DNA from: Micromussa lordhowensis
Lineage: Eukaryota > Cnidaria > Anthozoa > Scleractinia > Lobophylliidae
NCBI GenBank assembly: GCA_964020085.1
Contig: CAXHUQ010000754.1
Span: 196,501-260,500, forward strand
Reading direction: 5' to 3'
Length of the DNA stretch: 64,000 nt
Shown: in pieces, positions 11,300-23,800 of the stretch
Layout: every line of letters starts with the position of its first letter
Position numbering within the stretch: position 1 is the first letter of the stretch
The notes under the pieces: model-generated
Told to the model about the DNA's origin: nothing
The model's input: the letters and a program-made list of their open reading frames with translations, nothing else
The model's database searches: none
Translations under genes and position numbers: made by a program

Positions 11300-12300
11300 T
11301 GGCGCCAGGGTGTTTCTTTCTGGCCTTCTTTTTGCAGGAGTTTCCCCTGGTCCCAACTTTGCAGAATTTCAGAAAACGCGCGCTGGGGGTCCCCTTGGCA
11401 AATTTGACATAGTTTGGCTTCACGGGCACTTTGGGAGGCGCAGTTTGCAGCAAAATGTTCTGCTAGGTTGACACTTGAAGGAAATCTTTGTTAGGACATG
11501 ATGGCATTGGCGCCAGGGTGTTTTTTTCTGGCCTTATTTTTGCAGGAGTTTCCCCTGGTCCCAACTTTGCAGAATTTCAGAAAACGCGCGCTGGGGGTCC
11601 CCTTGGCAAATTTGACATAGCTCGGCTTCACGGGCATTTTGGGAGGCGCGGTTTGCAGCAAAATGTTTTGCGAGGTTGGCACTTCAAGGAAATTCTAGTT
11701 AGGACATGATGGCATTGGCGCCAGGGTGTTTTTTCTGGCCTTCTTTTTGCAGTAGTTTTCCCTGGTCCCAACTTTGCAGAATTTCAGAAAACGCGCGCTG
11801 GGGGTCCCCTTGGCAAATTTGACATAGCTCGGCTTCACGGGCACTTTAAGATGCGCAGTTTGCAGCAAAATGTTCTGCTAGGTTGGCATTTTAAGGAAAT
11901 GTTAGTTAGAACATGATGGCATTGGCGCCAAATTGTTTTTTTTGGCCTTATCTTTGCAGGAGTTTCTTCTGGTCCCAACTTTGCAGAATTTCAGAAAACG
12001 CGCGCTGGGGGTCCCCTTGGCAAATTTGACATAGCTCGGCTTCACGGGCACTTTGGGAAGCGCGGTTTGCAGCAAAATGTTCTGCTAGGTTCGCACTTCA
12101 AGGAAATTATAGTTAGGACATGATGGCAGTGGCGTAAGGGCGTCTTTTCTGGCCTTCTTTTTGCAGTAGTTTTCCCTGGTCCCAACTTTGCAGAATTTCA
12201 GAAAACGCGCGCTGGGGGTCCCCTTGGCAAATTTGACATAGCTCGGCTTCACGGGCACTTTAAGAGGCGCGGTTTGCAGCAAAATGTTTTGCTAGGTTGG
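11300..12300 (+). repeat. Five-monomer block, copy 1 of a 2,487-bp spaced pair
   Basis: Aligns at offset 2,487 bp (12 monomers plus three bases) with 13787-14787. Shared marks are taggttgacacttgaagg near 11465 and 13952, tttgcgaggttggc or ttctgcgaggttggc near 11667 and 14154, and gcactttgggaagcgcgg near 12050 and 14537. There are more substitutions between these copies than between the 2,898 or 4,554 bp pairs, so this duplication is probably older. Confidence 0.8.
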
Positions 12301-12829
12301 CACTTCAAGGAAATTTTAGTTAGGACATGATGGCATTGGCGCCAGGGTGCATTTATTAACCTTCTTTTTGCAGTAGTTTTCACTGGTCCCAACTTTGCAG
12401 AATTTCAGAAAACGCGCGCTGGGGGTCCCCTTGGCAAATTTGACATAGCTCGGCTTCACGGGCACTTTAAGAGGCGCGGTTTGCAGCAAAATGTTTTGCT
12501 AGGTTGGCACTTCAAGGAAATCCTAGTTAAGACATGATGGCATTGGTGCCAGGGTGTTTTTTTTCTGGCCTTCTTTTTGCAGGAGTTTCCCCTGGTCCCA
12601 ACTTTGCAGAATTTCAGAAAACGCGCGCTGGGGGTCTCCTTGGCAAATTTGACATAGCTCGGCTTCACGGGCACTTTGGGAGGCGCGGTTTGCAGCAAAA
12701 TGTTCTGCTAGGTTGGCACTTCAAGGAAATCTTAGTAAATACATGATGGCATTGGCGCCAGGGTGCTTTTTCTGGCCTTCTTTTCGCAGAAGTTTCCCCT
12801 GGTCCCAACTTTGCAGAAATTCAGAAAAC

Positions 12830-13396
12830 GCGCGCTGGGGGTCCCTTTGGCAAATTTGACATAGCTCGGCTTCACGGGCACTTTTTGAGGCGCGGTTTGC
12901 AACAAAATGTTCTGTTGGGTTAGCACTTCAAGGAAATTCTAGTTGTAACATGATGGAATTGGCGACAGGGTGTTTTTCCTGGCCTTCTTTTTCCAGGAGT
13001 TTTCCCTGGTCCCAACTTTGCAGAATTTCAGAGAACGCGCGCTGGGGGTTCCCTTGGCAAATTTGACATAGCTCGGCTTCACGGGCACTTTAAGAAGCGC
13101 GGTTTGCAGCAAAATGTTCTGCTAGGTTGGCACTTTAAGGAAATTTTAGTCAGGACATGATGGCATTGGTGCCAGGGTAATTTTTATGGCCTTCTATTTG
13201 CAGGAGTTTCCCATGGTCCCAATTTTGCAGAATTTCAGAAAACGCGCGCTGGGGTCCCCTTGGTAAATTTGACATAGCTCGGCTTCACGGGAACTTTGGG
13301 AGGCGCGGTTTGCAGCAAAATGTTCTGCTAGGTTGGCACTTCAAGGAAATTTTAGTTACGACATGATGGCATTGGCGCCAGGGTGTTTTTTCTGGC
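12830..13396 (+). repeat. Partial third copy of the 9.3-11.2 kb cassette
   Basis: About 2.7 monomers repeat the series ggtccctttggc, ctttttgaggcgcgg, caacaaaatgttctgttggg and ggtgccagggtaattttt at offset 3,314 bp from 9516-10082. Related copies follow near 15950-16450 and 20930-21430, so this series is one of the most widely reused cassettes in the left half of the window. Confidence 0.83.
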
Positions 13397-13786
13397 CTTC
13401 TTTTTGCAGGAGTTTCCCCTGGTCCCAACTTTGCAGAATTTCAGAAAACGCGCGCTGGGGGTCTCCTTGGCAAATTTGACATAGCTCGGCTTCACGGGCA
13501 CTTTGGGAGGCGCGGTTTGCAGCAAAATGTTCTGCTAGGTTGGCACTTCAAGGAAATCTTAGTAAATACATGATGGCATTGGCGCCAGGGTGCTTTTTCT
13601 GGCCTTCTTTTCGCAGAAGTTTCCCCTGGTCCCAACTTTGCAGAATTTCAGAAAACGCGCGCTGGGGGTCCCCTTGGCAAATTTGACATAGCTCGGCTTC
13701 ACGGGCACTTTAAGAGGCGCAGTTTGCAGCAAAATGTTCTGCTAGGTTGGCATTTCAAGGAAATGTTAGTTAAAACATGATGGCAT

Positions 13787-14787
13787 TGACGCCAGGGTGT
13801 TTTTTTCTGGCCTTCTTTTTGCAGGAGTTTCCCCTGGTCCCAACTTTGCAGAATTTCAGAAAACGCGCGCTGGGGGTCCCCTTGGCAAATTTGACATAGC
13901 TCGGCTTCACGGGCACTTTGGGAGGCGCAGTTTGCAGCAAAATGTTCTGCTAGGTTGACACTTGAAGGAAATCTTAGTTAGGACATGATGGCATTGGCGC
14001 CAGGGTTTTTTTTTTTGGCCTTATTTTTGCAGGAGTTTCCCCTGGTCCCAACTTTGCAGAATTTCAGAAAACGCGCGCTGGGAGTCCCCTTGGCAAATTT
14101 GACATAGCTCGGCTTCACGGGCATTTTGGGAGGCGCGATTTGCAGCAAAATGTTCTGCGAGGTTGGCACTTGAAGGAAATCTTAGTTAGGACATGATGGC
14201 ATTGGCGCCAGGGTGTTTTTTCTGGTCTTCTTTTTGCAGTAGTTTTCCCTGGTCCCAACTTTGCAGAATTTCAGAAAACGCGCGCTTGGGGTCCCCTTGG
14301 CAAATTTGACATAGCTCGGCTTCACGGGCACTTTAAGAGGCGCAGTTTGCAGCAAAATGTTCTGCTAGGTTGGCATTTCAAGGAAATGTTAGTTAGAACA
14401 TGATGGCATTGGCGCCAGGGTGTTTTTTCTGGCCTTCTCTTTGCAGGAGTTTCTTCTGGTCCCAACTTTGCAGAATTTCAGAAAACGCGCGCTGGGGGTC
14501 CCCTTGGCAAATTTGACATAGCTCGGCTTCATGGGCACTTTGGGAAGCGCGGTTTGCAGCAAAATGTTCTGCTAGGTTCGCACTTCAAGGAAATTATAGT
14601 TAGGACATGATGGCATTGGCGTAACGGCGTTTTTTCTGGCCTTCTTTTTGCAGGAGTTTTCCCTGGTCCCAACTTTGCAGAATTTCAGAAAACGCGCGCT
14701 GGGGGTCCCCTTGGCAAATTTGACATAGCTCGGCTTCACGGGCACTTTAAGAGGCGCGGTTTGCAGCAAAATGTTTTGCTAGGTTGG
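13787..14787 (+). repeat. Five-monomer block, copy 2 of a 2,487-bp spaced pair
   Basis: Partner of 11300-12300. Its right part, 14288-14774, is copied again at 15323-15809, so it shows at least two rounds of duplication. It carries ggcgtaacggcg near 14628 where the earlier copy has ggcgtaagggcg. Confidence 0.8.
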
Positions 14788-15322
14788 CACTTGAAGGAAA
14801 TTTTAGTTAGGACATGATCGCATTGGCGCCAGGGTATTTTTTCTGGCCTTCTTTTTGCAGTAGTTTCCCCTGGTCCCAACTTTGCAGAATTTCAGAAAAC
14901 GCGCGCTGGGGGTCCCCTTGGCAAATTTGACATAGCTCGGCTTCACGGGCACTTTGGGAGGCGCGGTTTGAAGCAAAATGTTCTGCTAGGTTGGCACTTG
15001 AAGGAAATTCTAGTTAAGACATGATGGAATTGGCGCCAGGGTGTTTTTTCTGGCCTTCTTTTTGCAGTAGTTTTCCCTGGTCCCAACTTTGCAGAATTTC
15101 AGAAAACGCGCGCTGGGGGTCCCCTTGGCAAATTTGACATAGCTCGGCTTCACGGGCACATTGGGAGGCGCGGTTTGCAGCAAAATGTTTTGCTAGGTAG
15201 GCACTTCAAGGAAATCTTAGTTAGGACATGATGGCATTGGCGCCAGGGTGCTTTTATTAACCTTCTTTTTGCAGTAGTTTTCCCTGGTCCCAACTTTGCA
15301 GAATTTCAGAAAACGCGCGCTG

Positions 15323-15809
15323 GGGGTCCCCTTGGCAAATTTGACATAGCTCGGCTTCACGGGCACTTTAAGAGGCGCAGTTTGCAGCAAAATGTTCTGC
15401 TAGGTTGGCATTTCAAGGAAATGTTAGTTAGAACATGATGGCATTGGCGCCAGGGTGTTTTTTCTGGCCTTCTCTTTGCAGGAGTTTCTTCTGGTCCCAA
15501 CTTTGCAGAATTTCAGAAAACGCGCGCTGGGGGTCCCCTTGGCAAATTTGACATAGCTCGGCTTCACGGGCACTTTGGGAAGCGCGGTTTGCAGCAAAAT
15601 GTTCTGCTAGGTTCGCACTTCAAGGAAATTATAGTTAGGACATGATGGCATTGGCGTAACGGCGTTTTTTCTGGCCTTCTTTTTGCAGGAGTTTTCCCTG
15701 GTCCCAACTTTGCAGAATTTCAGAAAACGCGCGCTGGGGGTCCCCTTGGCAAATTTGACATAGCTCGGCTTCACGGGCACTTTAAGAGGCGCGGTTTGCA
15801 GCAAAATGT
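15323..15809 (+). repeat. Copy of 14288-14774 (offset 1,035 bp)
   Basis: About 2.4 monomers aligning at five monomers' distance. Shared marks are gcgcagtttgcagc, aaatgttagttagaac, ggccttctctttgcagg, gtttcttctggtccc, gggaagcgcgg and ggcgtaacggcg. Alignment stops at 14775/15810, ttttgctagg against ttgtgctagg. Confidence 0.85.
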
Positions 15810-15837
15810 TGTGCTAGGTTGGCATTTCAAGGAAATC

Positions 15838-18800
15838 TTAGTCAGGACATGATGGCATTGGCGCCAGCGTGTTTTTTTCTGGCCTTCTTTTTGCAGGAGT
15901 TTTACCTGGTCCCAACTTTGCAGAATTTCAGAAAACGCGCGCTGGGGGTCCCTTTGGCAAATTTGACATAGCTCGGCTTCACGGGCACTTTTTGAGGCGC
16001 GGTTTGCAACAAAATGTTTTGTTGGGTTAGCACTTCAAGGAAATCCTAGTTGAAACATGATGGCATTGGCGACAGGGTGTTTTTTCTGGCCTTCTTTTTG
16101 CAGGAGTTTTCCCTGGTCCCAACTTTGCAGAATTTCAGAGAACGCGCGCTGGGGGTCCCCTTGGCAAATTTGACATAGCTCGGATTCACGGGCACTTTAA
16201 GAGGCGCGGTTTGCAGCAAAATGTTCTGCTAGGTTGGCACTTTAAGGAAATTTTAGTCAGGACATGATGGCATTGGTGCCAGGGTAATTTTTATGGCCTT
16301 GTATTTGCAGGAGTTTCCCATGGTCCCAATTTTGCAGAATTTCAGAAAACGCGCGCTGGGGTCCCCTTGGCAAATTTGACATAGCTCGGCTTCACGGGAA
16401 CTTTGGGAGGCGCGGTTTGCAGCAAAATGTTCTGCTAGGTTGGCACTTTAAGGAATTTCTAGTTAGGACATGATGGCATTGGCGCCAGGGTGTTTTTTCT
16501 GGCCTTCTTTTTGCAGTAGTTTTCCCTGGTCCCAACTTTGCAGAATTTCAGAAAACTCGCGCTGGGGGTCCCCTTGGCAAATTTGACATAGCTCGGCTTC
16601 ACGGGCACTTTAAGAGGCGCAGTTTGCAGCAAAATGTTCTGCTAGGTTGGCATTTCAAGGAAATGTTAGTTAAAACATGATGGCATTGGCGCCAGGGTGT
16701 TTTTTCTGGCCTTCTCTTTGCAGGAGTTTCTTCTGGTCCCAACTTTGCAGAATTTCAGAAAACGCGCGCTGGGGGTCCCCTTGGCAAATTTGACAAAGCT
16801 CGGCTTCACGGGCACTTTAAGAGGCGCGGTTTGCACCAAATGTTCTGCTAGGTTGGCACTTTAAGGAAATTCTAGTTAGGACATGATGGCATTGGCGGCA
16901 GCGTGTTTTTTTCTGGCCTTCTTTTTGCAGGAGTTTTCCCTGGTCCCAACTTTGCAGAATTTCAGAAAACGCGCGCTGGGGGTTCCCTTGGCAAATTTGA
17001 CATAGCTCGGCTTCACGGGCACTTTAAGAGGCGCGATTTGCAGCAAAATGTTCTGCTAGGTTGGCATTTCAAGGAAACCTTAGTAAGGACATGATGGCAT
17101 TGGCGCCAGCGTGTTTTTTTCTGGCCTTCTTTTTGCAGTAGTTTTCCCTGGTCCCAACTTTGCAGAATTTCAGAAAACGCCCGCTGGGGGTCCCCTTGGC
17201 AAATTTGACATAGCTCGGCTTCGCGGGCACTTTAAGAGGCGCGGTTTGAAGCAAAATGTTCTCCTAGGTTGGCACTTGTAGGAAATCCTAGTTAGGACAT
17301 GATCGCATTGGCGCCAGGGTGTTTCTTCTGGCCTACTTTTTGCAGTAGTTTCCCATGGTCCCAACTTTGCAGAATTTCAGAAAACGCGCGCTGGGGGTCC
17401 CCTTGGCAAATTTGACATAGCTCGGCTTCACGGGCACTCGAAGAGGCGCGGTTTGCAGCAAAATGTTCTGCTAGGTTGGCATTTCAAGGAATTGTTAGTT
17501 AGGACATGATGGCATTGGCGCCAGGGTTTTTTTTTCTGGCCTTCTTTTTGCAGGAGTTTCCCCTGGTCCCAACTTTGCATAATTTCAGAAAATCGCGCGC
17601 TGGGGGTCCCCTTAGCAAATTTGACATAGCTCGGCTTCACGGGCACTTTGGGAGGCGCGGTTTGCAGCAAAATGTTCTGCTAGGTTGGCATTGCAAGGAA
17701 ATCTTAGTTAGGACATGATGGCATTGGCGCCAGCGTGTTTTTTTCTGGCCTTCTTATTGCAGGAGTTTTCCCTGGTCCCAACTTTGCAGAATTTCAGAAA
17801 ACGCGCGCTGGGGGTCCCCTTGGCAAATTTGACATAGCTCGGCTTCACGGGCACTCGAAGAGGCGCGGTTTGCAGCAAAATGTTTTGCTAGGTTGGCATT
17901 TCAAGGAAATCTTAGTTAGGACATGATGGCATTGGCGCCAGCGTGTTTTTTTCTGGCCTTCTTTTTGCAGGAGTTTCCCCTGGTCCCAACTTTGCAGAAT
18001 TTCAGAAAACTCGCGCTGGGGGTCCCCTTGGCAAATTTGACATAGCTCGGCTTCACGGGCACTTTAAGAGGCGCGGTTTGCAACAAAATGTTCTGCTGGG
18101 ATGGCACTTCAAGGAAATTGTAGTTAGGACATGATGGCATTGGCGCCAGGGTTTTTTTTTCTGGCCTTCTTTTTGCAGGAGTTTCCCCTGGTCCCAACTT
18201 TGCATAATTTCAGAAAACGCGCGCTGGGGGTCCCCTTGGCAAATTTGACATAGCTCGGCTTCACGGGCACTTTGGGAGGCGCGGTTTGCAGCAAAATGTT
18301 CTGCTAGGTTGGCATTGCAAGGAAATTTTAGTTAAGACATGATGGCATTGGCGCCAGCGTGATTTTTTCTGGCCTTCTTTTTGCAGGAGTTTTCCCTGGT
18401 CCCAACTTTGCAGAATTTCAGAAAACGCGCGCTGGGGGTCCTCTTGGCAAATTTGACATAGCTCGGCTTCACGGGCACTTTAAGAGGCGCGGTTTGCAGC
18501 AAAATGTTCTGCTAGGTTGGCATTTGAAGGAAATCTTAGTTAGGACATGATGGCATTGGCGCCAGCGTGTTTTTTTCTGGCCTTCTTTTTGCAGGAGTTT
18601 CCCCTGGTCCCAACTTTGCAGAATTTCAGAAAACTCGCGCTGGGGGTCCCCTTGGCAAATTTGACATAGCTCGGCTTCACGGGAACTTTAAGAGGCGCGG
18701 TTTGCAGCAAAATGTTCTGCTAGGTTGGCACTTTAAGGAAATCGTAGTTAGGACACGATGGCATTGGCGCCAGGGTTTTTTTTCTGGCCTTCTTTTTGCA

Positions 18801-20818
18801 GGAGTTTCCCCTGGTCCCAACTTTGCATAATTTCAGAAAACGCGCGCTGGGGGTCCCCTTGGCAAATTTGACATAGCTCAGCTTCACGGGCACTTTGGGA
18901 AGCGCGGTTTGCAACAAAATGTTCTGCAAGGTTCGCATTTCAAGGAAATTATAGTTAAGACATGATGGCATTGGCGTAAGGGCGTTTTTTCTGGCCTTCT
19001 TTTTGCAGTAGTTTTCCCTGGTCCAAACTTTGCAGAATTTCAGAAAACGCGCGCTGGGGGTCCCCTTGGCAAATTTGACATAGCTCGGCTTTGCGGGCAC
19101 TTTAAGAGGCGCGGTTTGCAGCAAAATGTTCTCCTAGGTTGGCACTTGTAGAAAATTTTAGTTAGAACATGATCGCATTGGCGCCAGGGTGTTTTTTCTG
19201 GCCTTCTTTTTGCAGGAGTTTCCCCTGGTCCCAACTTTGCAGAATTTCAGAAAACGCGCGCTCGGGGTCCCCTTGGCAAATTTGACATAGCTCGGCTTCA
19301 CGGGCACTTTAAGAGGCGCGGTTTGCAGCAAAATGTTCTGCTAGGTTGGCACTTCAAGGAAATTTTGGATAAGACATGATGGCATTGGCGACAGCGTGTT
19401 TTTTTCTGGCCTTCTTTTTGCAGGAGTTTTCCCTGGTCCCAACTTTGCAGAATTTCAGAAAACTCGTGCTGGGGGTCCCCTTGGCAAATTTGACATAGCT
19501 CAGCTTCACGGGCACTTTAAGAGGCGCGGTTTGCAGCAAAATGTGTTGCTAGGTTGGCACTTGAAGGAAATCGTAGTTAGGACATGATGGCATTGGCGCC
19601 AGGGTGTTTTTTCTGGCCTTCTTTTTGCAGGAGTTTCCCCTGGTCCCAACTTTGCATAATTTCAGAAAACGCGCGCTGGGGGTCCCCTTGGCAAATTTCA
19701 CATAGCTCGGCTTCACGGGCACTTTGGGAGGTGCGGTTTGCAGCAAAATGTTCTGCTAGGTTGGCATTTGAAGGAAATCTTAGTTAGGACATGATGGCAT
19801 TGGCGCCAGCGTGTGTTTTTCTGGCCTTCTTTTTGCAGGAGTTTCCCCTGGTCCCAACTTTGCATAATTTCAGAAAACGCGCGCTGGGGGTCCCCTTGGC
19901 AAATTTGACATAGCTCGGCTTCACGGGCACTTTGGGAGGTGCGGTTTGCAGCAAAATGTTCTGCTAGGTTGGCATTTCAAGAAAATCTTAGTTAGGACAT
20001 GATGGCATTGGCGCCAGCGTGTTTTTTTCTGGCCTTCTTTTTGCAGGAGTTTTCCCTGGTCCCAACTTTGCAGAATTTCAGAAAACGCGCGCTGGGGGTC
20101 CCCTTGCCAAATTTGACATAGCTCGGCTTCACGGGCACTTTAAGAGGCGCGGTTTGCAGCAAAATGTTCTGCTAGGTTGGCATTTCAAGGAAATGTTAGT
20201 TAGGACATGATGGCATTGGCGCCAGTGTGTTTTTTCTGGCCTTCTTTTTGCAGGAGTTTTCCCTGGTTCCAACTTTGCAGAATTTCAGAAAACTCGCGCT
20301 GGGGGTCCCCTTGGCCAATTTGACATAGCTCGGCTTCACGGGCACTTTAAGAGGCGCGGTTTGCAGCAAAATGTTTTGCTAGGTTGGCACTTCAAGGAAA
20401 TCGTAGTTAGGACATGATGGCATTGGCGCCAGGGTTTTTTTTTCTGGCCTTCTTTTTGCAGGAGTTTCCCCTGGTCCCAACTTTGCATAATTTCAGAAAA
20501 CGCGCGCTGGGGGTCCCCTTAGCAAATTTGACATAGCTCGGCTTCACGGGCACTTTGGGAGGCGCGGTTTGCAGCAAAATGTTGTGCTAGGTTGGCATTG
20601 CAAGGAAATCTTAGTTAGGACATGATGGCATTGGCGCCAGCTTGTTTTTTTCTGGCCTTCTTATTGCAGGAGTTTTCCCTGGTCCCAACTTTGCAGAATT
20701 TCAGAAAACGCGCGCTGGGGGTCCCCTTGGCAAATTTGACATAGCTCGGCTTCACGGGCACTTTAAGAGGCGCGGTTTGCAGCAAAATGTTCTGCTAGGT
20801 TGGCATTTCAAGGAAATG
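15838..20818 (+). repeat. About 5-kb higher-order unit, copy 1 (24 monomers)
   Basis: The unit begins at aagtcaggacatgatgg-type sequence near 15840 and aligns at offset 4,981 bp with 20822 onward. The offset rises to 5,189-5,190 after about 17400 and to 5,397 after about 19600, so copy 2 has two additional monomers. This copy introduces the subfamily with ccagcgtgtttttttctgg and the subfamily with actttgcataatttcag. The last few hundred bases (from about 20460) match copy 2 less well. Confidence 0.85.
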
Positions 20819-23800
20819 TTAGTCAGGACATGATGGCATTGGCGCCAGCGTGTTTTTTTCTGGCCTTCTTTTTGCAGGAGTTTTACCTGGTCCCAACTTT
20901 GCAGAATTTCAGAAAACGCGCGCTGGGGGTCCCTTTGGCAAATTTGACATAGCTCGGCTTCACGGGCACTTTTTGAGGCGCGGTTTGCAACAAAATGTTC
21001 TGTTGGGTTAGCACTTCAAGGAAATCCTAGTTGAAACATGATGGCATTGGCGACAGGGTGTTTTTTCTGGCCTTCTTTTTGCAGGAGTTTTCCCTGGTCC
21101 CAACTTTGCAGAATTTCAGAGAACGCGCGCTGGGGGTCCCCTTGGCAAATTTGACATAGCTCGGATTCACGGGCACTTTAAGAGGCGCGGTTTGCAGCAA
21201 AATGTTTTGCTAGGTTGGCACTTTAAGGAAATTTTAGTCAGGACATGATGGCATTGGTGCCAGGGTAATTTTTATGGCCTTCTATTTGCAGGAGTTTCCC
21301 ATGGTCCCAATTTTGCAGAATTTCAGAAAACGCGCGCTGGGGTCCCCTTGGCAAATTTGACATAGCTCGGCTTCACGGGAACTTTGGGAGGCGCGGTTTG
21401 CAGCAAAATGTTCTGCTAGGTTGGCACTTTAAGGAATTTCTAGTTAGGACATGATGGCATTGGCGCCAGGGTGTTTTTTCTGGCCTTCTTTTTGCAGTAG
21501 TTTTCCCTGGTCCCAACTTTGCAGAATTTCAGAAAACTCGCGCTGGGGGTCCCCTTCGCAAATTTGACATAGCTCGGCTTCACGGGCACTTTAAGAGGCG
21601 CAGTTTCCAGCAAAATGTTCTGCTAGGTTGGCATTTCAAGGAAATGTTAGTTAAAACATGATGGCATTGGCGCCAGGGTGTTTTTTCTGGCCTTCTCTTT
21701 GCAGGAGTTTCTTCTGGTCCCAACTTTGCAGAATTTCAGAAAACGCGCGCTGGGGGTCCCCTTGGCAAATTTGACAAAGCTCGGCTTCACGGGCACTTTA
21801 AGAGGCGCGGTTTGCACCAAATGTTCTGCTAGGTTGGCACTTTAAGGAAATTCTAGTTAGGACATGATGGCATTGGCGGCAGCGTGTTTTTTTCTGGCCT
21901 TCTTTTTGCAGGAGTTTTCCCTGGTCCCAACTTTGCAGAATTTCAGAAAACGCGCGCTGGGGGTTCCCTTGGCAAATTTGACATAGCTCGGCTTCACGGG
22001 CACTTTAAGAGGCGCGATTTGCAGCAAAATGTTCTGCTAGGTTGGCATTTCAAGGAAACCTTAGTAAGGACATGATGGCATTGGCGCCAGCGTGTTTTTT
22101 TCTGGCCTTCTTTTTGCAGTAGTTTTCCCTGGTCCCAACTTTGCAGAATTTCAGAAAACGCCCGCTGGGGGTCCCCTTGGCAAATTTGACATAGCTCGGC
22201 TTCGCGGGCACTTTAAGAGGCGCGGTTTGAAGCAAAATGTTCTCCTAGGTTGGCACTTGTAGGAAATCCTAGTTAGGACATGATCGCATTGGCGCCAGGG
22301 TGTTTCTTCTGGCCTACTTTTTGCAGTAGTTTCCCATGGTCCCAACTTTGCAGAATTTCAGAAAACGCGCGCTGTGGGTCCCCTTGCCAAATTTGACATA
22401 GCTCGGCTTCACGGGCACTTTAAGAGGCGCGGTTTGCAGCAAAATGTTCTGCTAGGTTGGCATTTCAAGGAAATGTTAGTTACGACATGATGGCATTGGC
22501 GCCAGCGTGTTTTTTTCTGGCCTTCTTTTTGCAGGAGTTTTCCCTGGTCCCAACTTTGCAGAATTTCAGAAAACTCGCGCTGGGGGTCCCCTTGGCAAAT
22601 TTGACATAGCTCGGCTTTACAGGCACTTTAAGAGGCGCGGTTTGCAGCAAAATGTTCTGCTAGGCTGGCACTTCAAGGAAATCGTAGTTAGGACATGATG
22701 GCATTGGCGCCAGGGTTTTTTTTTCTGGCCTTCTTTTTGCAGGAGTTTCCCCTGGTCCCAACTTTGCATAATTTCAGAAAATCGCGCGCTGGGGGTCCCC
22801 TTAGCAAATTTGACATAGCTCGGCTTCACGGGCACTTTGGGAGGCGCGGTTTGCAGCAAAATGTTCTGCTAGGTTGGCATTGCAAGGAAATCTTAGTTAG
22901 GACATGATGGCATTGGCGCCAGCGTGTTTTTTTCTGGCCTTCTTATTGCAGGAGTTTTCCCTGGTCCCAACTTTGCAGAATTTCAGAAAACGCGCGCTGG
23001 GGGTCCCCTTGGCAAATTTGACATAGCTCGGCTTCACGAGCACTCTAAGAGGCGCGGTTTGCAGCAAAATGTTCTGCTAGGTTGGCATTTTAAGGAAATC
23101 TTAGTTAGGACATGATGGCATTGGCGCCAGCGTGTCTTTTTCTGGCCTTCTTTTTGCAGGAGTTTCCCCTGGTCCCAACTTTGCAGAATTTCAGAAAACT
23201 CGCGCTGGGGGTCCCCTTGGCAAATTTGACATAGCTCGGCTTCACGGGCACTTTAAGAGGCGCGGTTTGCAACAAAATGTTCTGCTGGGATGGCACTTCA
23301 AGGAAATCGTAGTTAGGACATGATGGCATTGGCGCCAGGGTTTTTTTTTCTGGCCTTCTTTTTGCAGGAGTTTCCCCTGGTCCCAACTTTGCATAATTTC
23401 AGAAAACGCGCGCTGGGGGTCCCCTTGGCAAATTTGACATAGCTCGGCTTCACGGGCACTTTGGGAGGCGCGGTTTGCAGCAAAATGTTCTGCTAGGTTG
23501 GCATTGCAAGGAAATTTTAGTTAGGACATGATGGCATTGGCGCCAGCGTGATTTTTTCTGGCCTTCTTTTTGCAGGAGTTTTCCCTGGTCCCAACTTTGC
23601 AGAATTTCAGAAAACGCGCGCTGGGGGTCCTCTTGGCAAATTTGACATAGCTCGGCTTCACGGGCACTTTAAGAGGCGCGGTTTGCAGCAAAATGTTCTG
23701 CTAGGTTGGCATTTGAAGAAAATCATAGTTAGGACATGATGGCATTGGCGCCAGCGTGTTTTTTTCTGGCCTTCTTTTTGCAGGAGTTTCCCCTGGTCCC